The notes: generated by a model not told the origin, from the letters alone. Positions 1 through 10,196 are shown, counted from the first letter of the stretch. The stretch: DNA of 64,000 nt from Diacronema lutheri (GCA_019448385.1 JAGTXO010000036.1:124001-188000), one strand, 5' to 3'. Made by a program: numbers and translations.

Positions 1-3000
1 GCGCACGCTCGCGAGCGCCGCGGCGGCGGCCGCGCACGGCGCGGTGGACGGCTCCTCGGCCGGCGGCGGCGGCGGCGTGGCGCGCGTCGCGCGCGCGTCG
101 CGCGGTGCGCCGGCCGCGGCCGCCGGCCGCCTGGCGCGCGTGCCCGACGCGGGTGCCGACGCGAGGAGCATGAGTGCACCGCCTTCCGCCTCGGCCGCGT
201 CCGCTGCGCGCATCGCGCCGAGCGCCCACCGCTGGAACGCCGCGCGCGCGCGCGCGCCGTACGCAGCGGCGAGCGCCGCCGCCACCGCGCCGCGCAAGCG
301 CGCGCGCGCGCACGCCGCGCCGCGCGCGGCGAGCGCGTGCATCCTGCGCGCCAGTTCGGCCTCCGCCTCGCGTGCCGCGCGAAGCTCGAGGATCAGCGCA
401 GCCGCGCGCGCCTCCCCTTCCTCCGCGCGGCGCACCAGCTGCGCGGCGGTGGCCTCGAGCGCGTCCGCGCGCGCGGCTTGCGCGCGCGCGCGCGTCGCCC
501 ATGCGCGCGCCGCGCGCTCAGAACGCTCTGCGCACGCGTCGGGTGCGTCGCCGTCCTCGTCCTCCTCGGCGACGGCCGTCGCGTCCGCCTCGCCTCCGCC
601 GCCGCCGCCGCGTGCCTGCGCGCGGCGGGGCGACGCGACGCCGCCGCCGCCGCTCGGCCCGCCGTCGGGCTCGCCGCACCGCTCCGCGCAGGGCGACGGC
701 GATGGGAGCGGCGGCGGTGGTGGCGGCAGCGAGAAGGCGCCAAGCCGCGGCGCGCGCGTGCCGTGCGGCTGCTGCTGCGGCTGCGGTGGCGCCTTGGCCG
801 TGCGCGCGTCCACCGCGTCCGCGAAATGCGCGCCTTGCGCCGCGGTCGCGTCCTTCAGCGGCGACGCACCCTCGCGCGCACGTGCCGCTCGACCCGCCTC
901 CGCGCGGTCCGCGCCGCGATCCGGGCCATCCGCCGTGCGATCCGGGCCATCCGCCGTGCGATCCGGACCATCCGCCGTGCGATCCGGACCATCCGCCGTG
1001 CGAGTGCGCGCGCTCTCGCGCGGCTGCGGCTCCGCGCGCCCGTCCGCGCCCACGGCAGCGGCGCCCGCGCACGCGCCCGCACCGCGCGGCGGCGTGCCTT
1101 CGTCCCCGTGCGCGCCACGCTCGCGCTCCATCGGCGCTGCGAGCGCGAGCGCGCCCGCGACCTCGCCGCCGTGGTCGGCGCGCGGCTCCGCGGCGTCCGC
1201 CACGCCGAATCCGTCGGCGCCGACGGCGACGTGGCGCACCGCGCCGCGCGCCGCGCCGCGCTCGCGCACCGCGCGCTCGACGTGCAGCGTCTCGTCGAGG
1301 AAGGCGCGCTCGCGCTGCGCAGCCGCGAGGTCGAGACGCGCCGCCGCGCGCGCCTCGGCGAGCGCGCGCTCCGCGTGCGCGCATTTGTCGCGCGCGTTGG
1401 CCGCGTCCAATTCGGCGCGCGCCCTGCCCTCCTCCGCCACCTCCGCACGCCGCCTCGCACGCTCGACCGCCTCCGCCGCGCCGCCCAGCCGCGCGGCCGC
1501 GTCTCGCACGAGAGCCTCGACCGCGCCATCTGCGAGCGCGCGCCGAGCGTCCGCGCGGGCGCTGGGCGCGCGCCCGCCCTCGCTGGGCGCGCCACTCAGC
1601 CCGGCGCTGCGTGGGGGCGGCGATGGCGGCTGCAGCGCGCCGCCTCGCGCGTGGTCGTCGCCATCGTGCTCGCCGAGCTGGGCGGGCTCGACCGTCTCCG
1701 CCCCCGACCTGAGCGCCTCGAGCGGCGGGCGCTGCTGCGCCTGCGCCTGCTGCGCCTGCTGCCTTTGTTGGTGCCGCCTCTGCTTCTCCGCCTCCGTCGC
1801 CGCCGCCGCCTCTGCCACCGCCGCCTTCGCCTTCGCCTCCACCACCATCGCTATCTCCACCACCGCCGCCTCCGTCTCCCGCCGCTCCTGCCCCTCGACG
1901 CGCACAACATCGCACGCGAGCTCGGCGACGGCGACAGCCGCGCCGTCCACCGCGCTCGCCAGCGCGCCCGCGATCAGCGCGCGCGCGCCGTTGGCGTTCG
2001 CGCTCGCGTCGCTGAGCGCCGCGCCCACCGCCGCGCCGAGCTCCGCGCACTCGCGCTCGGCGCGCGCGGCCGTGCACCGGAGCAGCGCCATCTCCACCGC
2101 CGCGGCCGCGAGCACCGCCGACCCCGCCGCCGCGTGCTCGCGCGCCGCGGCGACGGCGGCGCGCGCGCGCGCGTTCGCTCTGGCTGCCGCGCGCGCGCGC
2201 AACGCGCCGATCCCATTGTGCAGCGCCGCTCGCCGCGCGCGCTCCGCCGCGCGCGCGAGCGCGCGTGCCGCGTCCGCCCACGCGCGCAGAGCGCGCTGAG
2301 CGGCGCACGCGCGCGCCGCGCGTACGCACGCGGCGAGGCGGCGCGTGGCGAGCGCGCCAAATCCGTGCGCCGCGCTCCATGGCGCGTCACCAGCCGCAGC
2401 GCCCACCCGCGCCCTCGCCGACGACCGCTCTGCCGACCGCTCAAATGCGTTCTCGAGGCGCAGCCGGCGCGCGCTCGCGAGCGCTGCGCGCGCGTCGTCG
2501 TTGGTGTCGGTTGGCGCGCGCGCCGCGGGCGCGGGCGGCGAGGGCGTGGGCTCGAGGGGCTTGCAGCGCGGCGTGCGGCGCGGCGAAGTGTCGCGCGGCG
2601 CGGCGAGCGGCATGTTGGGCGCATAGCGCGCGCCAAGTGGCGTGCGGCCGTCGGCGGCGATCAGAGCCGGCGCGCTCGCGTGCGGCTCGTCCGGCTCGCG
2701 CAGCAGCAGCCGCACGGCAATGCTGCCCTGCGCGCCGAGCGCGAGCGCAGCGTCGCGCGCGTCGAGCGCCGGATTCGCCGCGAGCCGCACGCGTGCGACG
2801 GACGGACGCGCGCGCAGCAGCTCGGCGAGAGCAAGCGCCCCTGCCACGCCGAGCGCGTTGTCGCGAAGGTCGAGCGTATGCAGCGCGATCGGCGTATCGC
2901 GCGGCCGGCAGAACGCGCAGGCGAGCGCGAGCGCCGCGCCGTCCGCCAGCGCGTTCGCCGCGAGGTCAAGCTCGGCAAGCGTGCCGGCGTGCGCACCCGC

Positions 3001-3249
3001 GAGACGCGCCAGCGCGTCGGCGGACGCGTCGTCGAGACCCGAAGCGCGGAGCGAGAGGCGGGCGAGGCGTGCACGGCGCGCAGCGAGCCCCGTGCACACG
3101 CTCGCCAGGCCCGCCGCGCCAAGTCGCGTGCCCGAGCAATCGAGGTCCACGAGCGCGCCCGGCGGAAGCGCATCTATCGTCGCGCGGACGCGTCCCGTGT
3201 CCTCCACGGCGAGGTTGTGGAGGAGCAGCGCGGTGGAGCGGCAGGCCAT
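1..3249 (-). CDS. Leucine-rich-repeat / coiled-coil protein, 3' end beyond left edge
   Basis: An uninterrupted minus-strand frame runs from the ATG at 3249 through the window edge (1083 codons, no stop). Residues about 30-180 hold ribonuclease-inhibitor-type leucine-rich repeats (LAELDLAANALADGAALAL, LHTLDLRDNALGVAGALAL, VARVRLAANPALDARDAAL), so a protein-binding role is likely. The remainder is Ala/Arg/Glu-rich, largely predicted coiled coil, with a Gln-rich stretch, proline runs, and four copies of TADGPDR near residues 750-778. No catalytic domain is seen. It is divergently paired with the RWP-RK gene. The other long frames across this region, on both strands, are shadows of the GC-rich codon pattern. 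The family is not recognised beyond the LRR fold; the frame is well supported by the repeat periodicity, but introns toward the left edge cannot be excluded. Confidence 0.72.
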   Translation of the reverse strand, partial: MACRSTALLLHNLAVEDTGRVRATIDALPPGALVDLDCSGTRLGAAGLASVCTGLAARRARLARLSLRASGLDDASADALARLAGAHAGTLAELDLAANALADGAALALACAFCRPRDTPIALHTLDLRDNALGVAGALALAELLRARPSVARVRLAANPALDARDAALALGAQGSIAVRLLLREPDEPHASAPALIAADGRTPLGARYAPNMPLAAPRDTSPRRTPRCKPLEPTPSPPAPAARAPTDTNDDARAALASARRLRLENAFERSAERSSARARVGAAAGDAPWSAAHGFGALATRRLAACVRAARACAAQRALRAWADAARALARAAERARRAALHNGIGALRARAAARANARARAAVAAAREHAAAGSAVLAAAAVEMALLRCTAARAERECAELGAAVGAALSDASANANGARALIAGALASAVDGAAVAVAELACDVVRVEGQERRETEAAVVEIAMVVEAKAKAAVAEAAAATEAEKQRRHQQRQQAQQAQAQQRPPLEALRSGAETVEPAQLGEHDGDDHARGGALQPPSPPPRSAGLSGAPSEGGRAPSARADARRALADGAVEALVRDAAARLGGAAEAVERARRRAEVAEEGRARAELDAANARDKCAHAERALAEARAAARLDLAAAQRERAFLDETLHVERAVRERGAARGAVRHVAVGADGFGVADAAEPRADHGGEVAGALALAAPMERERGAHGDEGTPPRGAGACAGAAAVGADGRAEPQPRESARTRTADGPDRTADGPDRTADGPDRTADGPDRGADRAEAGRAARAREGASPLKDATAAQGAHFADAVDARTAKAPPQPQQQPHGTRAPRLGAFSLPPPPPPLPSPSPCAERCGEPDGGPSGGGGVASPRRAQARGGGGGGEADATAVAEEDEDGDAPDACAERSERAARAWATRARAQAARADALEATAAQLVRRAEEGEARAAALILELRAAREAEAELARRMHALAARGAACARARLRGAVAAALAAAYGARARAAFQRWALGAMRAADAAEAEGGALMLLASAPASGTRARRPAAAAGAPRDARATRATPPPPPAEEPSTAPCAAAAAALASVR
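916..999. repeat. Four tandem 21-bp units inside the LRR gene
   Basis: Unit GCGATCCGGRCCATCCGCCGT, four copies head to tail (starts 916, 937, 958, 979). The only visible change is G to A in copies 3 and 4. The unit is a multiple of three and encodes the TADGPDR heptapeptide repeat in the minus-strand gene, so copy number can vary without breaking the frame. Confidence 0.9.
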
Positions 3250-3429
3250 TACGGCGCGCTCGCACCGCGTTCAAACGGCGGCGGCCATTGCTTTTGGCGC
3301 GCTCTTCCCTTGGCGCACCCAAGCGGCAAAAGGCGGCCCAGCCCGGACAGAGGTCGGACACACGGAAACGGACGGGAGGAATAATAATTATGATATCCCC
3401 CATACCGCAATACCGGAACCTGAAAAATA
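3250..3429. promoter_or_regulatory. Divergent promoter, LRR gene / RWP-RK gene
   Basis: The 180 bp between two outward-facing start codons must hold both promoters. It includes CTTTTGGCGC at 3291, CAAAAGGCGGCC at 3327, and a rare AT-rich patch (AATAATAATTATGATAT, from about 3381) just ahead of the RWP-RK start. The A-run/GC element recurs in other divergent promoters of this window. No TATA box is claimed. Confidence 0.5.
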
Positions 3430-4956
3430 ATGCGCTCTGAGTTTCGGGTAAATTGTGCGATGCACGCGCCGTCGTACCGGCACACCGCCGAGCGCGTCGT
3501 CGGGCCGCGCGAGCCGCAGTTTCACACGCGCAGCCCGACCCCGCAGCCGCCGGCGTGGCCGGTCGAGCCTGGAGCCATGTTGCTTGCGGCAGTGCACGAC
3601 GGCACGCGCTGTTGCGCAGATCAGGCGCCGACGCCGGGGCGCGCCGGCGGCCTGCAACCCGGCGGCGCGCCACCGACGGCACAACCGCCGGCGCCCGACG
3701 GCCTTGCCGCCGCGCACGCGCCGAGCCGCGCCGCGCCTTCCGACGGGCCGCTCGCTACCGACGCGCTGACGTGGCTCGCATGCGCTTCGGCGAACGGCCT
3801 GTACGGCGACGCGTCGCCGCATGCGCCGCACGAGCCCGCCCGGCGAGTCGGGCGGAAGCCAAAGTCCATCTCGTTCGAGGCGGTTGTGACCACGTTCGAC
3901 TTGCCCATCGAGCACGCCGCGCGCGTGCTCGGCGTGTGCACGACGGTGGTCAAGAAGCTCTGCCGCGCCAACGGCGTGCTCCGCTGGCCGTACCGTAAGC
4001 TCAGCTCGAGGGCGGGCGCTGCCGCGACGCGCGCGGACGGCGCGGCTCGCTGCTCGCTGGCGGCGGGCGGGCGCAACGTGTCCATCTGTCTGGGCAGCGG
4101 CGAGGTGGTGCGCAACGAGGATGTGCTCGTGAGATGGGAGGTGCGTCGCACCGTCACCGCCGCGGCACTGCTCCCGCGACCCGCCATCGCCTCGCGCCGC
4201 GCGTGGGAGCCCGCACGCAGCGCCGGACTGCCTGTTTGCCTCCGCCCAACGTGCCATCCGCTCTGCGCGCCGTGCTCACTCACGCCGCGACGAATACATC
4301 GCCCCTCCCGCGTCGCGCCCGCCCTCCGCCCCCCGTCCGCGCGCTCGGCGCGCGCGCAGCGGGCCGGCGCGGCGATGCCTGCGGACGGCCAACGGCACGA
4401 CGCGCGCGCGGCGAGCGTGCAGCGGCACGACGACGCGCTGCTGCTCGCGAACGCTGCGGCAGCGAGCTGCGCGAGCGCGCGCCCATGCGCGCCCGCCTCT
4501 GCCGAGCAGCTCGGCGCGTATAACTCGTCGTGCACCGCCGAGTGCGCGGTCATGCGGACGGGGCCCCAGCCCGCGGTCGGCTCGGCCGACGGCAGACCGC
4601 GCTCGCCCGTCGAGGGCGCGCTCGCGTCGGGCGCGCCGCTCGCCGCCGGCGCAGCGGTTGCCGACGCGTGGCCGCCGCCGCGGCACGTGACGGCGGCCAC
4701 GCCCCACGCGACGGGCGCTGCCCTCGTCAGCAGCGCCGGCGCGCGCGCTGTGGCGCACACGCCGGAGCTGTGCGCTGCCGAGGCGGCCGCGCCCGCGCGG
4801 CTGCAGCTCCGCCTCTCGCCGTGCGTCTCGCCGACACTGCGCGCGTGCCACGATGGCTGGTCGACCCCGTACCAGCATGGCGGCAGGCCACTCAACCCGT
4901 CGCCGCGCGCGCTCGAGCACGCGCCGCAGCTGCTCGCGATGCTGAGCGGCCTGTGA
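3430..4956 (+). CDS. RWP-RK domain transcription factor
   Basis: Predicted protein of 508 residues from the ATG at 3430; other in-frame Met codons at residues 11 and 50 are possible starts. Residues about 140-190 form an RWP-RK DNA-binding domain: ISFEAVVTTFDLPIEHAARV, then LGVCTTVVKKLCRANGV, and the signature RWPYRK at about residue 185. In plants and algae this family regulates nitrogen-responsive genes and gamete or egg identity; which role applies here cannot be read from the sequence. The rest is Ala/Pro-rich with no recognised domain, and no PB1 domain is seen, so it resembles the RKD subtype more than NLPs. The gene is unspliced as read, is divergently paired with the LRR gene, and meets the CCCH gene tail to tail 139 bp downstream. 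Confidence 0.85.
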   Translation: MRSEFRVNCAMHAPSYRHTAERVVGPREPQFHTRSPTPQPPAWPVEPGAMLLAAVHDGTRCCADQAPTPGRAGGLQPGGAPPTAQPPAPDGLAAAHAPSRAAPSDGPLATDALTWLACASANGLYGDASPHAPHEPARRVGRKPKSISFEAVVTTFDLPIEHAARVLGVCTTVVKKLCRANGVLRWPYRKLSSRAGAAATRADGAARCSLAAGGRNVSICLGSGEVVRNEDVLVRWEVRRTVTAAALLPRPAIASRRAWEPARSAGLPVCLRPTCHPLCAPCSLTPRRIHRPSRVAPALRPPSARSARAQRAGAAMPADGQRHDARAASVQRHDDALLLANAAAASCASARPCAPASAEQLGAYNSSCTAECAVMRTGPQPAVGSADGRPRSPVEGALASGAPLAAGAAVADAWPPPRHVTAATPHATGAALVSSAGARAVAHTPELCAAEAAAPARLQLRLSPCVSPTLRACHDGWSTPYQHGGRPLNPSPRALEHAPQLLAMLSGL

Positions 4957-5095
4957 GGCCGGGCAGCCGCGTGCGCGGCGCGGTGCGATACCGAGGCGCG
5001 AGCGTGCCTACGACCGCGCGCTGTGTGCGCATGTCCGGCTCAGTCGGTCAGTACGAACGCGCGCAGTTCCTGACAGCTCTAGTGACGGGCGTGCC

Positions 5096-8000
5096 TCACA
5101 TGTACTCGGCGGCCGCGGCCTGCTCACCGCCCGCGCCGTCGTCGCGCGGCGCGGCCGTGTGCTGCGCCGCGCCGCCGAGCGCGTCCTGCGGGTTGTCGAG
5201 GCGGAATTGCGCAAGGCAGTGCTCCCTGTCCATTTGAAACTTGAGCGCGGCTGCCGTGCCGCTGCTCTTGCCGCCGCCCTCGCCTCCGCCTCCGCCGCCG
5301 TCCGGCTGCGCGCGCGCCCGCTTCTCCGACGGCGCGCGTGCGCCCGCGCCCGCGCCGCGCGCGCGTTTGGTCGAGCCGTGCGCGCGCGCGCCGTCAGCGA
5401 GCGCGTTGTCGCTCGCGGGCGCGGCCGCGCCGTCGCGCGGCGCGCCGAGCCGCGCGAGCACGTCGCTCATGTCGAGGTGCTCGTACGCGCAGCCGCCCGG
5501 CGCGCCGCAGCTGCCCGTCCGCGCGTACGAATGGCAGAAGCGGAAATTGGGCTGCACGTGCGCGCCGAGGCAGCCCGTGCGCGTGCACCGGCCGAACTGC
5601 ACAAAGTGCGCGCAGATCGGGCCGCTCGTGGCGCGTCCGCGCGCGCCGCGCGCGCCGGTCGATCCACCCCTCCCGCGGCCGCGCGCGCCATGTCCGCCGC
5701 CGCTCGCGCCGGCCGCGCCGCGCCCGCGCGCGCCGGCCGCACCACGCCCGCGCGCGCTCGGCGCGGCCGGCTCGGCGCGCGGGCCGGCGGCCGCCGCACC
5801 CGCGGCGCCGCCGAGCGCCGGCGTGGCCGGCGCGAGCGGCGGCCGCCTGTGCGGCGTGAAGGTGAACGGCACGACATCCGTGCGCCCCCAGACGGGCAGC
5901 CGAAGCCGCACGAGCTCGGCGTCGAGTTGCGCGCAGCCGCGCAGCAGCGCGCGCACATCGACGCTGCTCCCCGAGCGATCGGCATCGTGCCCGTCCGACT
6001 CGGCGGGCGCGAGAAGCGCGACCTCGCAGCCTCCCTCGTCGTACGGGCAACCGCCCACGCCCGCGCCCGCGCCCGCGCCCGCGCCGCCGTCCGCGCGCGC
6101 CGCCGCACCCGCCGTCGGCCGAAGCGCGAGGAAGTATCGACCGACGGGCAGCGCACGCAGCGCGCCGAGCAGCTCGCGCAGCGCGCCGAGCGGCCGCGCG
6201 GGCTCGAAGGCGGCGGAGGGCGGCTGCAGCTCGTACCTGCTCAGCGTATGCGTGCACAGCACATTCGAGCTGTGCGCGCTCACGCGACCGACAAGCACAC
6301 GCGAGCAGAGCGGGCGCAGCGCACACGCGGCCCACAGCCCGGCGAGCTCGGAGCGCGCAAACCCCTCCCAGCATGGCCTCGTGTCCGCGCCCGGCGCCGA
6401 ACCCCACTCGGCCGGCTGCAGATGCTCCATTCGTGCACGCATCGACAGGGCGCACGCGCCCGCGCCGTCGCGCATCAGCGCGCTCTGGCCCGTGCGCACG
6501 AGCAGCGCGAGGCGGCCGAGCGTAAAGTGCTCGTAGCACCGCGCGCGCGCCGCGCCCGCCGCGCCCGCCACCTCCGCGCCAGGATCGGCGCGGCCAACGC
6601 CTGTCGACTCGCCGATCGGCGCAGCGACGAGCGGCGCGGCGGGCGCGGTAGACGTAGGCGGCGTCTCGGCCGCAGGCGCGCCCTGCAGCTCCGCCCAGTG
6701 CACGGGCAGCGGCACGGCGGCGGCAGGCACGCGCGGCGGCGACAACGCCCCCTCGCCCTCGCCACCGCGCGCACCCTCGCCGCGCCGCGCCGCGGCAGCG
6801 GCGGCCGCCGCCGCGTCGGCCGCGCGTGTGGCCGCCGCGACCGCCGCGCCGAGCTCCGCGCCGCCGCCAAGCGCGCCCGCATCGATCGCTGCGGCGAGCA
6901 TGCTGACGGCGGCGAGCCTGCGCTTGAAATGCGCCTCCTTCAGCTCGCGCGCCGAGTAACTGCCGCGGACGAGTGGCTTGTCAAGCACGAGCTCGATGGA
7001 CACGCCGCCGTCCGCGCCGCCGTCCGCCGCACCGCGCACGCCCTCGCCTGCCGGCGTGGCCGAGCGCGCGCGCACCGTCATGGGGATGAGCGTGTCGCGC
7101 GCCCACTCCGTCGCGCCGTCGCTGCCGGCGCGCGGCGCGCGCTCCGCGGCAGCCGCGCCGTCGGCCGGCAGCGCGTCGAGCGCGACGAGGAGCGCAGAGA
7201 AGGCAGACGCGCTCAGCAGCACGTCCGCGCGCATGCGCGCCGCCTCCGCCGCGGCGCGCGCGTCCGCGCTGAGCGGCGGCGCGAATGCGGCGGCCGCCGG
7301 GTACGGTTGCGTCTCGGTCACATCGCTCGCGCGTGCGGCCGGCTGCTCGTCGGCTGTCTTCGGTGGCGCGCCGTCGGCGCGCGCGAGCTCCGCCGCGTCG
7401 GCCACGACCTCGGCCGCCGCGCACAGAGCGTCAAGGGCTCCGAGCTCGAGCTCGCGGTGAGGCTCGCGCGCGGCCGGCACGCGACCGCACCGCGCGACGG
7501 TCGCAATGTGCACGAGCTCGCCATCGCACGCCGACGCGCCGCGCCGCGCGTCCGCGCCGAGCGTCGTCGCGACACGCGCGATCGCGCCATTTGCGGTCGT
7601 CTCGTCGCACGCGCGGTACAGCCAGCTCCTGCAGCTGCTGCTGCTGCTGCTGCCGCCGCCGCCGCCGTGCGCGCGCACGAGGGCGTCGAGCTGCGCAGCG
7701 GCGCGCGCGCGCAGCCGGCCGGTGGCGGCACGGTGGATGTGCTCAGGCAGCTGCCTGTGCAGCTCGAGCGGCGCACGTGCCGCGAGCGCGCGCTTGTAGC
7801 GCGCCTGCTCAGCGAGCGCGCGCGCCGCCAGCTCAGCGAGCGCAGCGCCGCCCGTACGGCCCGCGCCCGTGCCCGCTGGCGCGAGCGGCGACGCCGCCGG
7901 CTCGGCTGGCGCGGCTCGCTCGTCGAGCGCAGGGGCGACCGACCCATCGCACACCGCACCGCCGCTCGCATCGCGCGTCGGCGCGTCCGACTCGTGCGCC

Positions 8001-8593
8001 GGCCGGCCATCGTGCGTGAGGAGGCCGTCATGCGCCGCTCGAACCCACATGGCGTGCTCGGCTGAGGTGAGCGTCGATCGGATTGGCCGTTGCTGCGCGA
8101 GCTCAGAGCCGCGGAGCACACTGGTCAACGGGTCCACGGGGCTGGCGCCGCCGCGGAGAGGGCCGCCACCGTCGCCGCCGCCGCCGTCTACGCCGCGCGC
8201 CGTCGCGGCGCCGACGCGCGCCGCCGCCGCCGCGCCTGCGCGCTGCGGCGGCGGCGGCTGCGGCTGCGGCTGCGGTGGCGCGTCGGCGACGGGCCGCGGA
8301 CGAGACGGCATCGCGCGCGCGCAAAGTGCGCCCACGCCCATGGCGGGCGGCGGCGCAAAGTCGACTGACCAGCGCAGCGACTCTGCGTCGCCTAGCACGC
8401 CGCTGAGCGTGCGTTCCGCGGCCGCCGCGGCGCGCTCGCCGTCGACGGCGGCGGTGCGGGTGACGCCGGCGCCGGCGAGACCGTGCGCCAACGCGGCTGC
8501 GAGCTCCTCCACGCCCTCGACGGGCGCGCCACACTGCTCCACCTCCGCGAACGCGAAGAGGACACGCGCGGCGGCCTCCTCTAGCACCGCCAT
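5096..8593 (-). CDS. Large CCCH zinc-finger / RGG-box protein
   Basis: 1165 residues from the ATG at 8593; the frame is open further upstream but has no earlier ATG. Two CCCH zinc fingers lie near residues 990-1040: C-x8-C-x4-C-x3-H (ICAHFVQFGRCTRTGCLGAH) and C-x8-C-x5-C-x3-H (FCHSYARTGSCGAPGGCAYE followed by H). They follow a Gly/Arg-rich tract with RGRG repeats (about residues 945-985), a common RNA-binding arrangement. The first 900 residues are Ala-rich with proline/glutamine and glycine/serine low-complexity stretches and no recognised catalytic domain. A basic motif after the fingers (SEKRARAQPDG) could be a nuclear signal. Probable RNA-binding protein; its exact role is unknown. Divergently paired with the ATP-grasp gene. 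Confidence 0.75.
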   Translation of the reverse strand: MAVLEEAAARVLFAFAEVEQCGAPVEGVEELAAALAHGLAGAGVTRTAAVDGERAAAAAERTLSGVLGDAESLRWSVDFAPPPAMGVGALCARAMPSRPRPVADAPPQPQPQPPPPQRAGAAAAARVGAATARGVDGGGGDGGGPLRGGASPVDPLTSVLRGSELAQQRPIRSTLTSAEHAMWVRAAHDGLLTHDGRPAHESDAPTRDASGGAVCDGSVAPALDERAAPAEPAASPLAPAGTGAGRTGGAALAELAARALAEQARYKRALAARAPLELHRQLPEHIHRAATGRLRARAAAQLDALVRAHGGGGGSSSSSSCRSWLYRACDETTANGAIARVATTLGADARRGASACDGELVHIATVARCGRVPAAREPHRELELGALDALCAAAEVVADAAELARADGAPPKTADEQPAARASDVTETQPYPAAAAFAPPLSADARAAAEAARMRADVLLSASAFSALLVALDALPADGAAAAERAPRAGSDGATEWARDTLIPMTVRARSATPAGEGVRGAADGGADGGVSIELVLDKPLVRGSYSARELKEAHFKRRLAAVSMLAAAIDAGALGGGAELGAAVAAATRAADAAAAAAAAARRGEGARGGEGEGALSPPRVPAAAVPLPVHWAELQGAPAAETPPTSTAPAAPLVAAPIGESTGVGRADPGAEVAGAAGAARARCYEHFTLGRLALLVRTGQSALMRDGAGACALSMRARMEHLQPAEWGSAPGADTRPCWEGFARSELAGLWAACALRPLCSRVLVGRVSAHSSNVLCTHTLSRYELQPPSAAFEPARPLGALRELLGALRALPVGRYFLALRPTAGAAARADGGAGAGAGAGVGGCPYDEGGCEVALLAPAESDGHDADRSGSSVDVRALLRGCAQLDAELVRLRLPVWGRTDVVPFTFTPHRRPPLAPATPALGGAAGAAAAGPRAEPAAPSARGRGAAGARGRGAAGASGGGHGARGRGRGGSTGARGARGRATSGPICAHFVQFGRCTRTGCLGAHVQPNFRFCHSYARTGSCGAPGGCAYEHLDMSDVLARLGAPRDGAAAPASDNALADGARAHGSTKRARGAGAGARAPSEKRARAQPDGGGGGGEGGGKSSGTAAALKFQMDREHCLAQFRLDNPQDALGGAAQHTAAPRDDGAGGEQAAAAEYM

Positions 8594-8780
8594 GGCGCCT
8601 TTTTCCAAACGGGCGTGTGGTCCGCGGACTTTCAGGGAAGGAAGGACCTTGGGTGCTCTGTGAATAAGCAGACTCACAAAAGGTTGGAAACCTGAAAACG
8701 TGGTTTTGCCTCAGAAAACGTCCGAAGCTCCGACCCCGCGGATTCCTGAACGGCCCCGATCGACGTCGCCGCCGCCAAGC
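8594..8780. promoter_or_regulatory. Divergent promoter, CCCH gene / ATP-grasp gene
   Basis: 187 bp between opposite ATG codons. It contains GGCGCCTTTTTCC just upstream of the CCCH start and, near 8676-8725, several A-runs (CACAAAAGG, CTGAAAACG, CAGAAAACG). It is less GC-rich than the flanking coding DNA. Confidence 0.45.
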
Positions 8781-10196
8781 ATGGACCCGCAAGTCGAGCG
8801 ACTCCTCCCGCCCGCCGTCGTCGTCGTCGATCCGATGTCAACGGGCGCGCGCATCTCCGCCGACGCCGCCGACCGCGGCTTCACCATCGTCCGCCTCTGG
8901 TCAAGCGACTGCCCGCCGGAGCTGCGCTCGCACACGTCGTCGAGCAGCCGCGACGTCTTCGCGGCGACGCTCGAGCACACGGGCGGTTATGCGATCGAGG
9001 CGCTCGAGGCAACGGCACGCGCATTACGCGCGCTGCCCGTGCGCATCAACGCCATCCTCTGCGGCTCCGAGCCCGGCGTGAACCTCACCGACGCACTCTC
9101 GGAGCACATGCGCATGCGCGGCAACGGCACGGCGCTCGCGCACGTCCGGCGCAACAAGTTCAACCAATCCGAGGCGGTGCGCGGCGCGGGCGTGCGCGCG
9201 GTCAAGCAGGCGCTCGTCTCGTCTGTCGAAGAGGCCGCTGCTTTCCTCCCGCACCTCACGCAGCCCGCCGGCGCGTTCCGCGCGATCGTGAAGCCCGTCG
9301 AGTCGGCCGGCTCCGAGGACGTCAAGCTGTGTGAGTCGGCGGCCGAAGTGTTTGAGCACGCGCGGCGCGTGCTGGGCACGACAAACGCGCTCGGTCAGCG
9401 CAACGCCTCCGTGCTCGTCCAGGAGTTCCTCGTCGGCGCCGAGTACATTGTCGACTGCGTCTCGCGCGACGGCGACCACAAGTGCGTCGCCGTCTGGCTG
9501 TACGACAAGCGCGCGGCCAACGGCGCACCATTCGTGTACTTTGGGCAGCGGCCGCTCGACGTGAGCGCGCCGGGCGTGCCCGAGCTCATCGCGTACACCC
9601 TCCGCGTCCTCGACGCGCTCGGCATCCGCAACGGCGCGACGCACTCCGAGGTGATCGTCGACGGCACGGGCTCCGCCTGCCTCGTCGAGTGCAACTGCCG
9701 TGCGCACGGCGGCAACGCGGAGTGGGTACCGGTCATCGAGCCGCTCGTCGGGTACTCGCAGGTGTCCGCGCTCCTTGACGCGTTCCTCCGGCCCGACGCC
9801 TTTGCCGCGTTGCCAGCCGCGCCGCAGCCGTTCCGTTCCGGTGGGATGCTCGCCTTCTTGCCGTCGTACAAGGATGGCGTCCTCCTCGCCGCGCCTGGCA
9901 TCGAGCGCGTTGCAAAGCTGCGCTCGTGCGTCCGCGCCGCGCTCGAGCAGCACGTGGGCAAGCGCGTCGTCAGGACCGTCAACGTCTTCACCGAGCTCGG
10001 CATCGCGCTGCTCGTCTCGCCCGACCGCGCGCTCGTCGAGGCGGACTACGCGCGCGTGCACGAGCTGTGCGCTGACGCGCAGTTTGTGATTGTCGAGGGC
10101 GACGCGCCCGAGGTCGAGCGCGCGGGCGCGCCCAAGCCGGCGGCGGGCGCGGCGGGCATGGCCGCGGACGAGCCGATTGCACTCGCCGCCTACTGA
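8781..10196 (+). CDS. ATP-grasp domain ligase-like protein
   Basis: 471 residues from the ATG at 8781; the frame is open upstream but only with a GTG. The fold shows an N-terminal Rossmann-like part (AVVVVDPMSTGARISADAAD), the ATP-grasp lysine strand (FRAIVKPVESAGSEDVKL), the linker strand VLVQEFLVGAEYIVDCVSRD, and a C-terminal metal site (HSEVIVDG, then CLVECNCRAHGG) with the E-x-N pair. This set is typical of ATP-dependent carboxylate-amine ligases related to L-amino-acid (dipeptide) and carnosine synthases. The substrate cannot be inferred. No targeting signal is obvious and the gene is unspliced. It ends 132 bp before the convergent OTU gene. Confidence 0.82.
   Translation: MDPQVERLLPPAVVVVDPMSTGARISADAADRGFTIVRLWSSDCPPELRSHTSSSSRDVFAATLEHTGGYAIEALEATARALRALPVRINAILCGSEPGVNLTDALSEHMRMRGNGTALAHVRRNKFNQSEAVRGAGVRAVKQALVSSVEEAAAFLPHLTQPAGAFRAIVKPVESAGSEDVKLCESAAEVFEHARRVLGTTNALGQRNASVLVQEFLVGAEYIVDCVSRDGDHKCVAVWLYDKRAANGAPFVYFGQRPLDVSAPGVPELIAYTLRVLDALGIRNGATHSEVIVDGTGSACLVECNCRAHGGNAEWVPVIEPLVGYSQVSALLDAFLRPDAFAALPAAPQPFRSGGMLAFLPSYKDGVLLAAPGIERVAKLRSCVRAALEQHVGKRVVRTVNVFTELGIALLVSPDRALVEADYARVHELCADAQFVIVEGDAPEVERAGAPKPAAGAAGMAADEPIALAAY

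Noticed and set aside
518-2380. Long Arg/Ala/Gly-rich open frames on both strands over the LRR gene
   Set aside because: They have no domains and arise because stops are rare in such GC-rich DNA; the frame from 3249 has LRR periodicity and regular repeats.
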